Part shown: in pieces, positions 1 through 8,618 of the stretch
Position numbering within the stretch: position 1 is the stretch's first letter
Layout of the letters: each line of letters starts with the position of its first letter
Assembly: GCF_000336775.1 (NCBI RefSeq)
Contig: NZ_AOLJ01000014.1
Span: forward strand, 143,478-207,477
Source of the DNA: Haloferax gibbonsii ATCC 33959
Lineage (GTDB): Archaea > Halobacteriota > Halobacteria > Halobacteriales > Haloferacaceae
DNA length: 64,000 nt
Direction: 5' to 3'
The notes under the pieces: generated by a model
What the model was told of the DNA's origin: nothing
Databases searched by the model: none
The model's input: the letters and a program-made list of their open reading frames with translations, nothing else
Made by a program: the position numbers and the translations under genes

Positions 1-832
1 CCTCGTCGGCGATGCCGAGCCGCTCCATGACGTACTCGTCGAGGCCCTCCTCTTCGACCATCAGCGGGACGTGGTAGATGTCCGGCACGTCGGGGTTGGA
101 GAACACGGCGGCGTCCGGCACGTCGCAGAACTGCGCGATTTTGGTCTTCGTCGCCGGTTCGAGCTTGTCGTCGGCGCGGCCGACGAGGATGTCCGGCTGG
201 AGGCCGATGCTCCGAAGCTCCTTGACCGAGTGCTGGGTGGGTTTCGTCTTCTGCTCGCCGTTCTTCGAGTAGGGGACGAGCGTGACGTGCGTGAACAGCA
301 CGTCGCCGTCTTCCTCCTCGGAGGCGAACTGGCGGAGCGATTCGAGGAACGGCATCGACTCGATGTCGCCGACGGTGCCGCCGACCTCGACGATGCACAC
401 GTCGGTGTCCTCGGCCGCCTCGCGGATGCGGCGCTTGATGTCCTCCGTGACGTGCGGGATAATCTGGACCGTCTTCCCGAGGTAGTCGCCGTCGCGCTCC
501 TTCTGGATGACGTGCTGGTAGGTCTTGCCCGTCGTGATGTTGTGGTCGGCGGTCATGTCGACGCCGAGGAACCGCTCGTAGTTCCCGAGGTCGAGGTCGA
601 CTTCAGCGCCGTCTTTCAGGACGTACACCTCCCCGTGCTCGTAGGGGTTCATCGTCCCGGCGTCGACGTTCAGGTACGGGTCTATCTTGACCGCGGTGAC
701 GTCGAACCCGGCGTTCTTCAGGAGTCGGCCGGTGCTCGCGGCCGTGATACCCTTCCCGAGGCCGGACATGACACCCCCGGTTACGAAAATGAACTTGCGC
801 CCCATCTCTGGGTCGTATTCGTCCGTCGGCAT
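1..832 (-). CDS. pyrG: CTP synthase, N-terminal part (gene runs off the left edge)
   Basis: Makes CTP from UTP, ATP and glutamine, the last step of de novo pyrimidine nucleotide synthesis in the cytoplasm. The visible 277 residues are the synthetase (amidoligase) domain. Around residues 19-28 lies the GGVxSGLGKG nucleotide loop, followed by the conserved [28 protein letters not shown] and HVTLVPY blocks. The C-terminal glutamine amidotransferase domain lies outside the window, so this is an edge truncation and not a broken gene. The start is the ATG before [11 protein letters not shown]. Another pyrimidine gene, pyrF, lies about 49 kb away. Family assignment is very secure. Confidence 0.97.
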   Translation of the reverse strand, partial: MPTDEYDPEMGRKFIFVTGGVMSGLGKGITAASTGRLLKNAGFDVTAVKIDPYLNVDAGTMNPYEHGEVYVLKDGAEVDLDLGNYERFLGVDMTADHNITTGKTYQHVIQKERDGDYLGKTVQIIPHVTEDIKRRIREAAEDTDVCIVEVGGTVGDIESMPFLESLRQFASEEEDGDVLFTHVTLVPYSKNGEQKTKPTQHSVKELRSIGLQPDILVGRADDKLEPATKTKIAQFCDVPDAAVFSNPDVPDIYHVPLMVEEEGLDEYVMERLGIADE

Positions 833-967
833 ACTGACCGTGTGCGAGCGTACTTCAAAACCATTTCGGAGGGAACATCGTGTGCCAGAGCACCGCACGC
901 TCCCGAATCCGCGAGAATCGCGCGACGGCGACGCGATGATGACGCCGACTCGGCGGCGCGTCCCCGG

Positions 968-1525
968 TCAGTCCAGCCTTTTAATGACTCGCGCCGGGTT
1001 GCCGCCGACGACCACCGAGTCGGGCACGTCCTTCGTGACGACCGCGCCCGAGGCGACCACCACGTCGTCGCCGATGGTGACGCCGGGGTTGACGACCGCC
1101 CGGCCGCCGAGCCACGCGTTGTCGCCGACGGTCACCGGCTTCCCCGACTCGGGGCCCTTGATTCGCTCCGCGGCGTCGAGCGGGTGGGTCGCGGTGTAGA
1201 TGTGAACGCCCGGCGCGAGCTGGCAGTTGTCGCCGAGCGTGATTGGACACACGTCGAGGAAGACGCAGTCGAAGTTGGCGAAGAAGTTCTCGCCGACGCT
1301 GACGTTGTAGCCGTAGTCGCAGCGGAACGTCGGCTCGATTTCGAACGACTCGCCGACCTCCCCGAACAGTTCCCGAATCAGTTCCTCGCGGCGCTCGGTT
1401 TGGGTCTCGTCGGTCTCGTTGAACAGGCGCGTGAGCCGCCGCGCGCGCTTTCGTTCCGCGACGAGTTCCGGGTCGCTCGCGTCGTACAGTTCGCCCGCGA
1501 GCATCTTCTCCTTCTCGGAGGGCAT
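968..1525 (-). CDS. Maltose/galactoside O-acetyltransferase-like hexapeptide-repeat protein
   Basis: An acyl-CoA-dependent O-acetyltransferase of the LacA/Maa/NodL type, 185 residues, the usual family length. Residues 5-55 match the helical maltose-acetyltransferase N-terminal region. From about residue 75 the chain is made of hexapeptide repeats of a left-handed beta helix, and His114 in TATHP is the expected catalytic base. The C-terminus GNPARVIK is typical of the family. I chose the ATG that gives MPSEKEK because this is the canonical N-terminus; longer in-frame starts would run through the promoter of the divergent aldo/keto reductase. The acceptor sugar or alcohol cannot be told from sequence. 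Confidence 0.9.
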   Translation of the reverse strand: MPSEKEKMLAGELYDASDPELVAERKRARRLTRLFNETDETQTERREELIRELFGEVGESFEIEPTFRCDYGYNVSVGENFFANFDCVFLDVCPITLGDNCQLAPGVHIYTATHPLDAAERIKGPESGKPVTVGDNAWLGGRAVVNPGVTIGDDVVVASGAVVTKDVPDSVVVGGNPARVIKRLD

Positions 1526-1613
1526 ACCCTCGATGACCGGGGGAGCGGTGGTAAGTGTACGCACGACTTCCGCAACCGCAGGATTTGACTCGCCCGCCCA
1601 CGACCACCCGTGC

Positions 1614-2414
1614 ATGAAGGACTTCCCGCGACTCGGCTTCGGGACGTACAAGCTCGAAGACCGCGACGAGTGCGTCGAGGCCGTCAAGACCGCCCTCGAC
1701 GTTGGCTACCACCACGTCGACACGGCCCAGATGTACCACAACGAGGAGTTCGTCGGCGAGGGACTCGCCGAATCCGACGTCGACATCGACGACGTGTTCG
1801 TGGCGACGAAGCTCGACACCGACAACCTCGGCTCCGACGACGTGCTGGAGACCGCCCGCGAGTCCGCCGAAAAGCTCGGCGTCGACACCATCGACCTGCT
1901 GTACGTTCACTGGCCGCTCGACAGCTACGACGAGGACGAGACGCTCGCGGCCCTCGACGAACTCGTCGAGGAGGGCGTCGTCGCCAACGTCGGCCTGAGC
2001 AACTTCCGACCCGACCAGCTCGAATCGGCCATCGAGACGCTCGACGCGCCCGTGTTCGCCCACCAGGTCGAGATGCACCCGATGCTCCAGCAGGCCGAAC
2101 TCCGCGAGCTCGCCGCGGAACGCGGCCACCGTCTGGTCGCCTACTCGCCCATCGCGCGCAACCAGGTCGCCGACGAGGAGGTCATCGTCGACATCGCCGA
2201 GAAGCACGACGCCTCGCCCGCGCAGGTCGCCCTCGCGTGGCTCATCGAGAAGGGCGCGACGCCCATCCCGAAGGCCGCCTCGCCCGACCACATCCGCGAC
2301 AACTTCGCCGCGCTCGACCTCGACCTCGACGACGAGGACGTGGCCGCCATCGACGACCTCGATTCGACTCACCGCATCGTCGACTTCGAGGAAGCGCCGT
2401 GGAACCACGCCTGA
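1614..2414 (+). CDS. Aldo/keto reductase
   Basis: An NAD(P)H-dependent carbonyl reductase of 266 residues, close to the 2,5-diketo-gluconate reductase / prostaglandin F synthase branch. The catalytic tetrad is visible: Asp36, Tyr41, Lys66 and His99 (in VHWP). The family signatures GxGTYK near the N-terminus, GLSNF and the PIPKAAS cofactor loop near the C-terminus are present. The ATG before [10 protein letters not shown] is chosen: an AT-richer box about 27-32 nt upstream would fit a leaderless transcript. The gene is divergent from the hexapeptide acetyltransferase. Substrate unknown. Confidence 0.93.
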   Translation: MKDFPRLGFGTYKLEDRDECVEAVKTALDVGYHHVDTAQMYHNEEFVGEGLAESDVDIDDVFVATKLDTDNLGSDDVLETARESAEKLGVDTIDLLYVHWPLDSYDEDETLAALDELVEEGVVANVGLSNFRPDQLESAIETLDAPVFAHQVEMHPMLQQAELRELAAERGHRLVAYSPIARNQVADEEVIVDIAEKHDASPAQVALAWLIEKGATPIPKAASPDHIRDNFAALDLDLDDEDVAAIDDLDSTHRIVDFEEAPWNHA

Positions 2415-2553
2415 CCTGAGTCGAGCCGACCCGGCCGATGCCGGGACGCTGAGAACCCTCATTTTCGACGCGAGCGGCTCTCTGTGCGTCGTCTTCGTCG
2501 CCGACGAATCCCTGACAGAGCGGGCCGTGGGACCCCGCCACAAACAGGGTGAA

Positions 2554-2561
2554 CATATATG
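2554..2561 (+). promoter_or_regulatory. Putative TATA box for the mini zinc-ribbon gene
   Basis: The palindromic octamer CATATATG lies 25-32 nt before the ATG at 2586. This is the distance expected between a haloarchaeal TATA box and the start codon of a leaderless mRNA, and it supports the shorter start for the downstream gene. Confidence 0.5.
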
Positions 2562-2585
2562 ATGGACTCGGCCGTACTGCCGAAT

Positions 2586-2753
2586 ATGGCAACGGTGGTG
2601 GTGGTGTGCCCGCACTGCGGACAGCAAGTGGAATCGAGATACGAGGGCGACGCCGACTTCGACGGTGTCAGACAGCGGTTAAAAAGCGAGTATCGCGTCG
2701 CGCGGCAGACCTGTCCGGTCTGTTCGAACCCGTACGATCTCCGTCGGGCCTAA
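2586..2753 (+). CDS. Small zinc-ribbon protein
   Basis: A 55-residue protein with two CxxC knuckles (CPHC near residue 8 and CPVC near residue 45) that should bind one zinc ion, a typical haloarchaeal zinc-finger microprotein. The segment between the knuckles is charged and probably helical. A start nine codons upstream (ATG at 2559) is possible, but it would fall inside the TATA-like octamer, so I prefer ATG at 2586. No function is known to me; such proteins are suspected nucleic-acid or protein adaptors. It stands alone between the reductase and PEP carboxylase. Confidence 0.75.
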   Translation: MATVVVVCPHCGQQVESRYEGDADFDGVRQRLKSEYRVARQTCPVCSNPYDLRRA

Positions 2754-2813
2754 TCGGTTCCGACGGCGCGGCGACGACGGTCTCGGCGGGTGGCCGAGGG
2801 CGTCGGCATCGCG

Positions 2814-5507
2814 TTATCCCGTGTTCTTCATCCCGGCGGCGATTCCTTTGACCGTGAGCCGCAGGGTCTGTTCTTCCTCGTCGGTCCGGTGGGTCTGCGA
2901 CAGCAGGTGCGTCTGCAGCAGGTTCAGCGGGTCGACGTAGGGGTTGCGGCGGCGGAGGCTCTCTTCGAGCCACTCGCGCTTCAGGAGACTGCTACGCTCG
3001 CTGATGTCGAGCATGAGGTCCGCGGCGTCCTCGTACTCCTCGGTGAGGCGGGTGAAGAACTCCTCGCGGAGCTCCTCGTCGGCGAGGTTCGCGTACTCCG
3101 TGGCGATTTCGAGGTCGGTGCGCGCCAGCGCCATCGCGGCGTTGTCGAACGTGCTCCGGAAGAACGCCCACTCGTCGTACATCTCGCGGAGGTCGTCCAT
3201 GTCGCCGCCGTCTTCGAGGAAGGCGTTGACGCCGGCGGCCAGCGAGTACCAGCCGGGGAGGATACACCGCGACTGGGTCCACGAGAACACCCACGGGATG
3301 GCGCGGAGGTCCTCGACGCTGCGCTCGTCGGACCGAGAGGCCGGCCGGGAGCCGAGATTGAGTTCCTCGATGACGGTGATGGGCGTCGCCTGCTCGAAGT
3401 AGGAGACGAAACCGTCGGATTCGAGGAGGTTCCGGTACTCCTCGCGGGCGGCGGTCGCCATGGTGTCCATGGCGTCGACCCAGCGGTCGGGCACCTCCTC
3501 TTCGGGCGTCCGGATCGCCTGCAGGCGGGCGCGAATCTGGGCGTTGAGCATCTGTTCGAGGTTCCGCTCCGCGATTCGCGGGTTGGCGTACTTCTCGGCG
3601 ATGGCCTCGCCCTGCTCGGTGAACTTAATCTGTCCCGTGACGGTCTCGTTCGGGAGCGCGAGCATGGCTTCGTTCATCGGACCGCCGCCGCGGGAGATGG
3701 AGCCGCCGCGGCCGTGGAACAGCCGCATCGTCACGTCGAAGTCGTCGCAGATGTCGGCGAGGCGGCGCTGGTTCTTGTAGAGGTCCCAGTTGGCCGCGAG
3801 GAAGCCGTTTTCCTTGTTCGAGTCGGAGTAGCCCAGCATAATCTCCTGGACGTCGTTCCGGGCGGCGAGCGCCGTCCCGTAGGCCTCGTTTTCGAACAGC
3901 GTGCCCATGATTCGGCGCGCGCCGTTGAGCGCCGACTCGGTTTCGAGGAGCGGGACCACGTCGATGCCGCAGTGGTCGGGCAGAGAGACCACGCCCGCTT
4001 GGTCGGCGAGGAACAGCACTTCGAGGACGTGCGACGGCTCTTCGGTCATCGAGATGCAGTAGGTGTCGATAGCGCCGACGCCGTACTCGCGCTGCCACTC
4101 GCCGAGCTTGCGGAACCGGCGGAGGACGCGCTCGGCCGTCTCGGAGATGTCACCGGGGTCTTCGAGGTCGACGACCGGCTCTTCCTGCAAAATCGCGTCG
4201 GTGAGGAGTTCGACGCGCTCCTCCTCCGAGCTCCCGTAGTAGTCGAGGCCCTCGTGGGCGAGCGCCTCGTGGACGGCCTCGGTGTGGTTCTCCTGGTGGT
4301 CGCGGAGGTCGAGGCTGGCGAGGGTGAAACCGAACGTGTCGGCCTGCCGCATCAGGGGCTCGACGTACACGTCCGCGACCTGCGCCGCGCCGGTCCGCCG
4401 GAGGCTGGCGTCGATGACTTCGAGGTCGGCCAAGAGTTCGCTCTCGTCCGCGTAGCCGTTCGGCCGCACGTCCTCGACGCGGCGGAGTCGCTCGCGCATC
4501 AGTTTGAGCTTCTGGCGGTACGGCTCGTTGGGGTAGCGCTCGTCGGCCTCCTCGGCGACGACGGGGAGGAGTTCGCGGTCGGCCTTCAGCGAGCGTTCGA
4601 GCTCGTGGCCGGGGTCGATTCGCGTCGCGTCCTGACTCAGCACACCGGAGAGACGTTTGAGCGAGTCGCTGTACTTTTCCAGGGCGACGCTGCGCTGGCG
4701 TTCGAGCGTATCCTCTGTCACCTCGGGCGTGACGAACGGGTTGCCGTCGCGGTCGGAGCCTGCCCACGACCGGAACTCGAACAGCTTCGGCACGTCGAGG
4801 CCGGGGTACTCGGCCCGAAGCTCCTCTTCGAGTTCCTCGTACACCTCGCCGACAACGTCGAAGAGGGTGTTTTCGAGGTACCACTGGACGTTGCGGGCCT
4901 CGTCGGTCGGCTCCGGGCGGCGGTCGCGGACCTGCGAGGTCTGCCAGAGGCTCGTCACCTCGGCGACGACGTGCCGCCACTCCTGGTCGTGTTCGAGGTC
5001 GGTGAGACGGCGCTCGTCGAGCGTCTCCAGCCGGTTGGCGATGGAGCGGAGCTTCGATTTCACCGTCTTGCGGCGTGCCTCAGTCGGGTGCGCCGTGAAC
5101 GTCGGTTCGATGAGCACGTCTTCGAGGACCCGTCCCAGAAGCTCCTCGTCGACCTCCTCGTCGTCCAGCGCGTCGAGCGTGTCGAGGATACCGTCTTCGA
5201 GCGTCCCCTCCTGGGACGCCTCGCGGATGACGCGAACGCGCTCGCGCTCCTCGGCGAGGTTGATGAGTTCGAAGTAGGTGGTGAACGCGCGGGCGACGAC
5301 GCTCTCGCGCTCCGGTTCGAGGTCGCCGACCACGTCGTAGAGCCGCTCGCGCGACCCGGACTCGCCCTTCCGGTAGGCGATGGCCGCCTGCCGAAGCTCT
5401 TCGACCGTCTCGAACGACGCCGTCGACGTCTGCGCTTCGAGCACGTCCCCGAGCAACGCCCCGAGCTCGCGAACATCTTGCCGCACGTCTCTGGTGTGCA
5501 ATCGCAT
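2814..5507 (-). CDS. ppc: Phosphoenolpyruvate carboxylase
   Basis: Carboxylates phosphoenolpyruvate with bicarbonate to oxaloacetate, refilling the TCA cycle. At 897 residues it is the long, bacterial-type enzyme, not the short archaeal PpcA. The first catalytic block TAHPTEARRKT carries His140; the blocks GYSDSNKENG and FHGRGGSISRGGGP follow in the second half. The C-terminus MKNTG ends in the conserved TG-type motif. I start at MRLHTRD, because a TATA-like box at 5531-5539 sits 24-32 nt upstream as in leaderless transcripts; eight more codons upstream would swallow the space below the box. The isocitrate dehydrogenase gene lies 33 kb away. Confidence 0.97.
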   Translation of the reverse strand: MRLHTRDVRQDVRELGALLGDVLEAQTSTASFETVEELRQAAIAYRKGESGSRERLYDVVGDLEPERESVVARAFTTYFELINLAEERERVRVIREASQEGTLEDGILDTLDALDDEEVDEELLGRVLEDVLIEPTFTAHPTEARRKTVKSKLRSIANRLETLDERRLTDLEHDQEWRHVVAEVTSLWQTSQVRDRRPEPTDEARNVQWYLENTLFDVVGEVYEELEEELRAEYPGLDVPKLFEFRSWAGSDRDGNPFVTPEVTEDTLERQRSVALEKYSDSLKRLSGVLSQDATRIDPGHELERSLKADRELLPVVAEEADERYPNEPYRQKLKLMRERLRRVEDVRPNGYADESELLADLEVIDASLRRTGAAQVADVYVEPLMRQADTFGFTLASLDLRDHQENHTEAVHEALAHEGLDYYGSSEEERVELLTDAILQEEPVVDLEDPGDISETAERVLRRFRKLGEWQREYGVGAIDTYCISMTEEPSHVLEVLFLADQAGVVSLPDHCGIDVVPLLETESALNGARRIMGTLFENEAYGTALAARNDVQEIMLGYSDSNKENGFLAANWDLYKNQRRLADICDDFDVTMRLFHGRGGSISRGGGPMNEAMLALPNETVTGQIKFTEQGEAIAEKYANPRIAERNLEQMLNAQIRARLQAIRTPEEEVPDRWVDAMDTMATAAREEYRNLLESDGFVSYFEQATPITVIEELNLGSRPASRSDERSVEDLRAIPWVFSWTQSRCILPGWYSLAAGVNAFLEDGGDMDDLREMYDEWAFFRSTFDNAAMALARTDLEIATEYANLADEELREEFFTRLTEEYEDAADLMLDISERSSLLKREWLEESLRRRNPYVDPLNLLQTHLLSQTHRTDEEEQTLRLTVKGIAAGMKNTG

Positions 5508-5530
5508 CGTACTCGGATACGAGTAGCACA

Positions 5531-5539
5531 TTCTAAAAG
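5531..5539 (-). promoter_or_regulatory. Putative TATA box of ppc
   Basis: On the minus strand this reads CTTTTAGAA, 24-32 nt before the ppc ATG, the expected position for a leaderless haloarchaeal transcript. Confidence 0.45.
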
Positions 5540-5703
5540 GCCACGAGTAACGTCGAAAATTTGCCCGGAAGTCGGTTCTAAACGAACGTTACGCACGTTT
5601 TCGTCCAGTTTTCGACGACCGACGAATTCCGCGCGTTCGAGCGGTCGAACCCCCTCGCTGGCGGCCGTTTCGTGGGGCGTACTACCACGGTGGATTCGTC
5701 ACG

Positions 5704-5710
5704 CTTTTAC
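5704..5710 (+). promoter_or_regulatory. Putative TATA box of the Rieske gene
   Basis: CTTTTAC lies 23-29 nt before the ATG at 5733, again the spacing of a leaderless transcript. The region 5540-5732 between this gene and the divergent ppc holds only the two promoters as far as I can see. Confidence 0.45.
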
Positions 5711-5732
5711 TGGCCGCCTCGAAGGTGAGAGT

Positions 5733-6578
5733 ATGAGCGATAGCGACAAGTACCCCGCCGACTCGGGTCGCCGTCGGTTCGTCAAGGGCGTCGTCGGGGG
5801 AGCGACGCTCGCGGGCGTGGGAACGACAGGCGCGGCCGCCATCAACAGCGCAACGTCATCCACCGGTACCGGTGGGGGGCCGACGCAGGCGTACGCCATC
5901 GAGAACACCGCCGGTCCCGCACCGCGCGGCATGCCGCAGATACCGATCGAGATCGACGACGAGGGCTACATCCGCGGCGTCTGGCCGGAGGTTCAGACCG
6001 TCACGCAGAACGGTGTGGAAGTCGACCTCGCCCTCACCGAGGACTACCAGGGGACGGGCGTCACCTACTCGCAGGACTGGTTCCAGTACTGCGGCGTGCA
6101 GACCTACGAGGGCCTGAACCCGACCTACGAGTCTGATAACTACTTCCGCTCCGACAGCGGCGGATACGACTGGCAGTCCGAGACGTACAGCTCCGGGGAC
6201 CGCCTGAACGTCAACGACTTCGACGAGTACGAGACGTGGGGCAACGGCATCGGGCGGGCCGGTATCGGGATGCCCGCGACCGGCACCTGGCGCTCCGAGG
6301 GCGCCGAGAACACGATGCCGATTCAGGTGCTCCGCTCGACGCGCATCGAGGAAGCCGCACAGGACAACGAGTGGCTCGCCGCCTCGACGGACCAGGGCGT
6401 CATCGCGTGGCTCAACAAGTGTACCCACTTCTGCTGTGTCCCCGGCTACAAGCAGGCGGCCAGTTCCGCCACGTTCGGCGGCGAAAACGGTGTCTACTGC
6501 CAGTGCCACCAGTCCGTCTACGACCCCTTCTCCATCGTCCAGACGCTGTTTACGGCGCTGCCGCGCCCGAGCGAGTAA
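5733..6578 (+). CDS. Tat-exported Rieske [2Fe-2S] protein
   Basis: A 281-residue membrane-anchored Rieske protein of the respiratory chain. Residues 13-18 (RRRFVK) followed by a glycine/alanine-rich hydrophobic stretch form a Tat signal or anchor. The cluster boxes are near the C-terminus: CTHFCC and CQCH, which give two Cys and two His ligands plus the usual disulfide pair. The long acidic middle section is typical of haloarchaea. No cytochrome b, halocyanin or nitrate reductase gene is adjacent, so its partner complex is not shown by context. The start is set by the TATA-like box and the Tat motif. Confidence 0.9.
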   Translation: MSDSDKYPADSGRRRFVKGVVGGATLAGVGTTGAAAINSATSSTGTGGGPTQAYAIENTAGPAPRGMPQIPIEIDDEGYIRGVWPEVQTVTQNGVEVDLALTEDYQGTGVTYSQDWFQYCGVQTYEGLNPTYESDNYFRSDSGGYDWQSETYSSGDRLNVNDFDEYETWGNGIGRAGIGMPATGTWRSEGAENTMPIQVLRSTRIEEAAQDNEWLAASTDQGVIAWLNKCTHFCCVPGYKQAASSATFGGENGVYCQCHQSVYDPFSIVQTLFTALPRPSE

Positions 6579-6631
6579 CGACCCACGAAGCCGCCCTCCC
6601 GTTTCGAGTTCGACCGCGACGCGTTCCCGCC

Positions 6632-6644
6632 GTTTTCTCTTTTC
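6632..6644 (+). terminator. T-rich tract, possible terminator of the Rieske gene
   Basis: A pyrimidine run with two groups of four T residues about 55-65 nt after the Rieske stop codon. Archaeal termination often uses T-rich tracts without a hairpin. The rest of 6579-6819 shows no gene and separates two convergent units. Confidence 0.3.
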
Positions 6645-6819
6645 CGACCCCCCGAACGACCCGTTTCCGCCCCGACGAGTCGCCCGTTTCGAGCCCGTGG
6701 TCTCGTCTCCGTCTTCAGCACCATCTCCGTCTCCCGCGCCCGAGTGCCGACGGACCCGTCGCTCGCGGGGTGTGAGTCGAATTCGAGAACGGTTCCGGTT
6801 CGCGCGGCGCTCCGACGCG

Positions 6820-7083
6820 CTAGCCGCCGCTGACCGGCGGGAAGAGCGCGAGTTCGTCGCCGGCGGCGGCCTCCTCGCCGAGCGCGGCGGCTTCACCGTT
6901 TCGCAGGACGTTGATGTGGTCGTACAGTTCGCCGTCATCGCCGAACACCCGCGATTCGAGCGCCGGGTGCGCCCCGACGAGGGCGTCGAGCGCGTCGCCG
7001 ACGGTCGCGTCGCCGTCGACGTCAACCCGAACGGTCCGCGTGCCGGTGACTTCCGCGAGGTCGGCGAACAGCTTCCACTCCAT
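6820..7083 (-). CDS. samp1: Small archaeal modifier protein 1 (SAMP1, MoaD/ThiS-like)
   Basis: An 87-residue beta-grasp protein ending in the Gly-Gly needed for adenylation and thiocarboxylate or isopeptide formation. In Haloferax volcanii SAMP1 is conjugated to protein lysines (sampylation) by the E1-like UbaA and also serves as sulfur carrier for molybdopterin synthesis. The sequence MEWKLFADLAEV...ALFPPVSGG matches the H. volcanii protein I remember almost throughout. The start is the canonical MEWKLF; nine upstream in-frame codons are not part of the family. It lies 23 bp after the RCK_C protein gene on the same strand, so it may share its transcript. Confidence 0.95.
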   Translation of the reverse strand: MEWKLFADLAEVTGTRTVRVDVDGDATVGDALDALVGAHPALESRVFGDDGELYDHINVLRNGEAAALGEEAAAGDELALFPPVSGG

Positions 7084-7106
7084 ACTCCCGTCTCGTCGCC
7101 CGGCGC

Positions 7107-8618
7107 TCATGAGGATTGCGCCCCCGACGACCGCGGCCCGTCGCCGTCGGAGTCGCCGTTTTCGTCTCCGTCTCCGTCGTCTCCGCCGTCTCCGTCGCCT
7201 CCGCCGTCGGTTCGGCTCGTGTCGGTCGTCGCCCGGCGCTCGACCTTCCGGAGAACTTCCGGCCGGCCGACGACGTAGAGCGTGTCGCCGGCGGCCAGTT
7301 CGCGACCCCGACCGGGAATCGCGTCCACCGGGCGGTTCGCCGACCGGATGGCGACGACGGTCGTGTCCACGTCCGAAACCGCCAGCCCGTCGAGGTCTGC
7401 GCCCGGTGCGACGGTCGTGACCGCCATCGTCTCGTCGGCGTTCCGGAGGAGCGACGCGAACTCGCGGTCGACGTGGGGGTCCGCGGGGAGCGTCACGAGT
7501 CGGTACTGCTCGCCGCTCGTCAGGCGGTCGGCGTCCTCCTCGTCGAGGGCGACGGTCGCCACGTCGTCGGCGACGCCGCGGAGTTCGCCGAAGGCGACGC
7601 GGGTCGGTGCGGACGGTGCGGCCGGCGCGTCGGTGCCGCCGTCGGACAGCGACCCCGAACCGCCGGGAGGCGTCTCGGCCGTCGGTTCGGCGGACTGGGC
7701 CGGTTCAGTCGCGTCGGTCGCTCCCGCGACGGCGTCGCCCGACGGGTCGTTCTCGTCGTCCGTCGCCGGCTTCGGAACCGACCAGACCTGCACGGGGTCG
7801 CCGGCGGCCGCGCCGGAACCGGGGTCGCCGCGAATGGCGACCGCGACGGTGCCGGGTGCGAGCGTCGGCCCGAGGCCGGCCGCGCGACTGCCGAGCGCGA
7901 GGTACGACACCTCGTTCCCGCCGGCTTCGAACTCCACGTCGACGTGGCCGACGCCGTGGTCGTCCTTGATGCGCGTCGCGAGTCGGTCGCGGAGTTCGGC
8001 CTCGCTGAGCCGTCGGGGGAACAGCAGCGTCTTCCCGCTCAGTTGGGTCTTGACGGCCTCGCCGACCGGGTCGTACCCCTCGATGTCGGCGATGTCCTCG
8101 GGGAGCGTCACCGACGTGACGCGGCCGACGGTCCGGACCAGCCGGCTCACGTCGGCGTCGAGTTCCTTCGCGCCCGCGACGGCGAACACGTCGGTCGTGA
8201 GCCGGTCGCCGGCGACGCGGCCGACCGGCGCGATAAGCGCTCCGCCGAGGAGCGACGCGGTGTTGAAGAGGACGGTGTCGAGTTGGAACACCTCGGTCTC
8301 GGTGCCGGTGGTGAACGCGCCGAACAGGCCGATCGTGTTCAGGTAGAGCGCGACGACCGCCCCGCCGAAGAGGACCGAAAGCGCCCGCGGGATTATCTCC
8401 CGGGTGTACCACCGGTAGAGCAGCGAGGCGATCGCGGAGACGACGAACGCGCCGACGACGAGTCCGACGAACCGGAGAATCTGCAGGACGAGCGAGTCGT
8501 CCACCGGCGGAATCGACACCTGTCCGGCGGTCGCCGACTGTCCGACCGCCGCGAGCAGGTCGGCTGCGGGTGCGGCCGAAGCGGACCCGGCGGCCGAGGC
8601 GAGGGCGGCGAACATCAC
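7107..8618 (-). CDS. Membrane protein with C-terminal RCK_C (TrkA-C) domain, second of a pair
   Basis: A 503-residue protein. The N-terminus has an Ala-rich hydrophobic segment and about three membrane helices (roughly residues 45-70, 78-100 and 120-140). The long soluble part ends in a TrkA-C/RCK_C-like fold around IPGRGRELAAGDTLYVVGRPE, which in other proteins binds small ligands that gate K+ transport. An acidic, Gly/Ser-rich linker lies near residues 280-335 and a low-complexity Asp/Gly tail closes the chain. Its ATG overlaps the stop of the upstream paralog by 4 nt, so the two are probably translated together. Ion specificity is unknown; it lacks a recognisable K+ pore. Confidence 0.8.
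   Translation of the reverse strand: MMFAALASAAGSASAAPAADLLAAVGQSATAGQVSIPPVDDSLVLQILRFVGLVVGAFVVSAIASLLYRWYTREIIPRALSVLFGGAVVALYLNTIGLFGAFTTGTETEVFQLDTVLFNTASLLGGALIAPVGRVAGDRLTTDVFAVAGAKELDADVSRLVRTVGRVTSVTLPEDIADIEGYDPVGEAVKTQLSGKTLLFPRRLSEAELRDRLATRIKDDHGVGHVDVEFEAGGNEVSYLALGSRAAGLGPTLAPGTVAVAIRGDPGSGAAAGDPVQVWSVPKPATDDENDPSGDAVAGATDATEPAQSAEPTAETPPGGSGSLSDGGTDAPAAPSAPTRVAFGELRGVADDVATVALDEEDADRLTSGEQYRLVTLPADPHVDREFASLLRNADETMAVTTVAPGADLDGLAVSDVDTTVVAIRSANRPVDAIPGRGRELAAGDTLYVVGRPEVLRKVERRATTDTSRTDGGGDGDGGDDGDGDENGDSDGDGPRSSGAQSS

Noticed and set aside
1-832. pyrG as a truncated pseudogene
   Set aside because: The gene is cut by the window edge; the visible domain is intact.
2790-5732. 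Very long open frame on the plus strand opposite PEP carboxylase, in frame with the Rieske gene
   Set aside because: High GC makes antisense frames free of stop codons. The frame shows Val/Glu/Leu/Gly-biased, motif-free sequence, while the opposite strand has a full PEP carboxylase. The Rieske gene starts at its own Tat signal.
7107-7250. Repeated GTCTCC/GTCGCC-like DNA, considered as a minisatellite
   Set aside because: It encodes the Asp/Gly-rich tail of the RCK_C protein; the repetition follows from low-complexity codons in a GC-rich genome.
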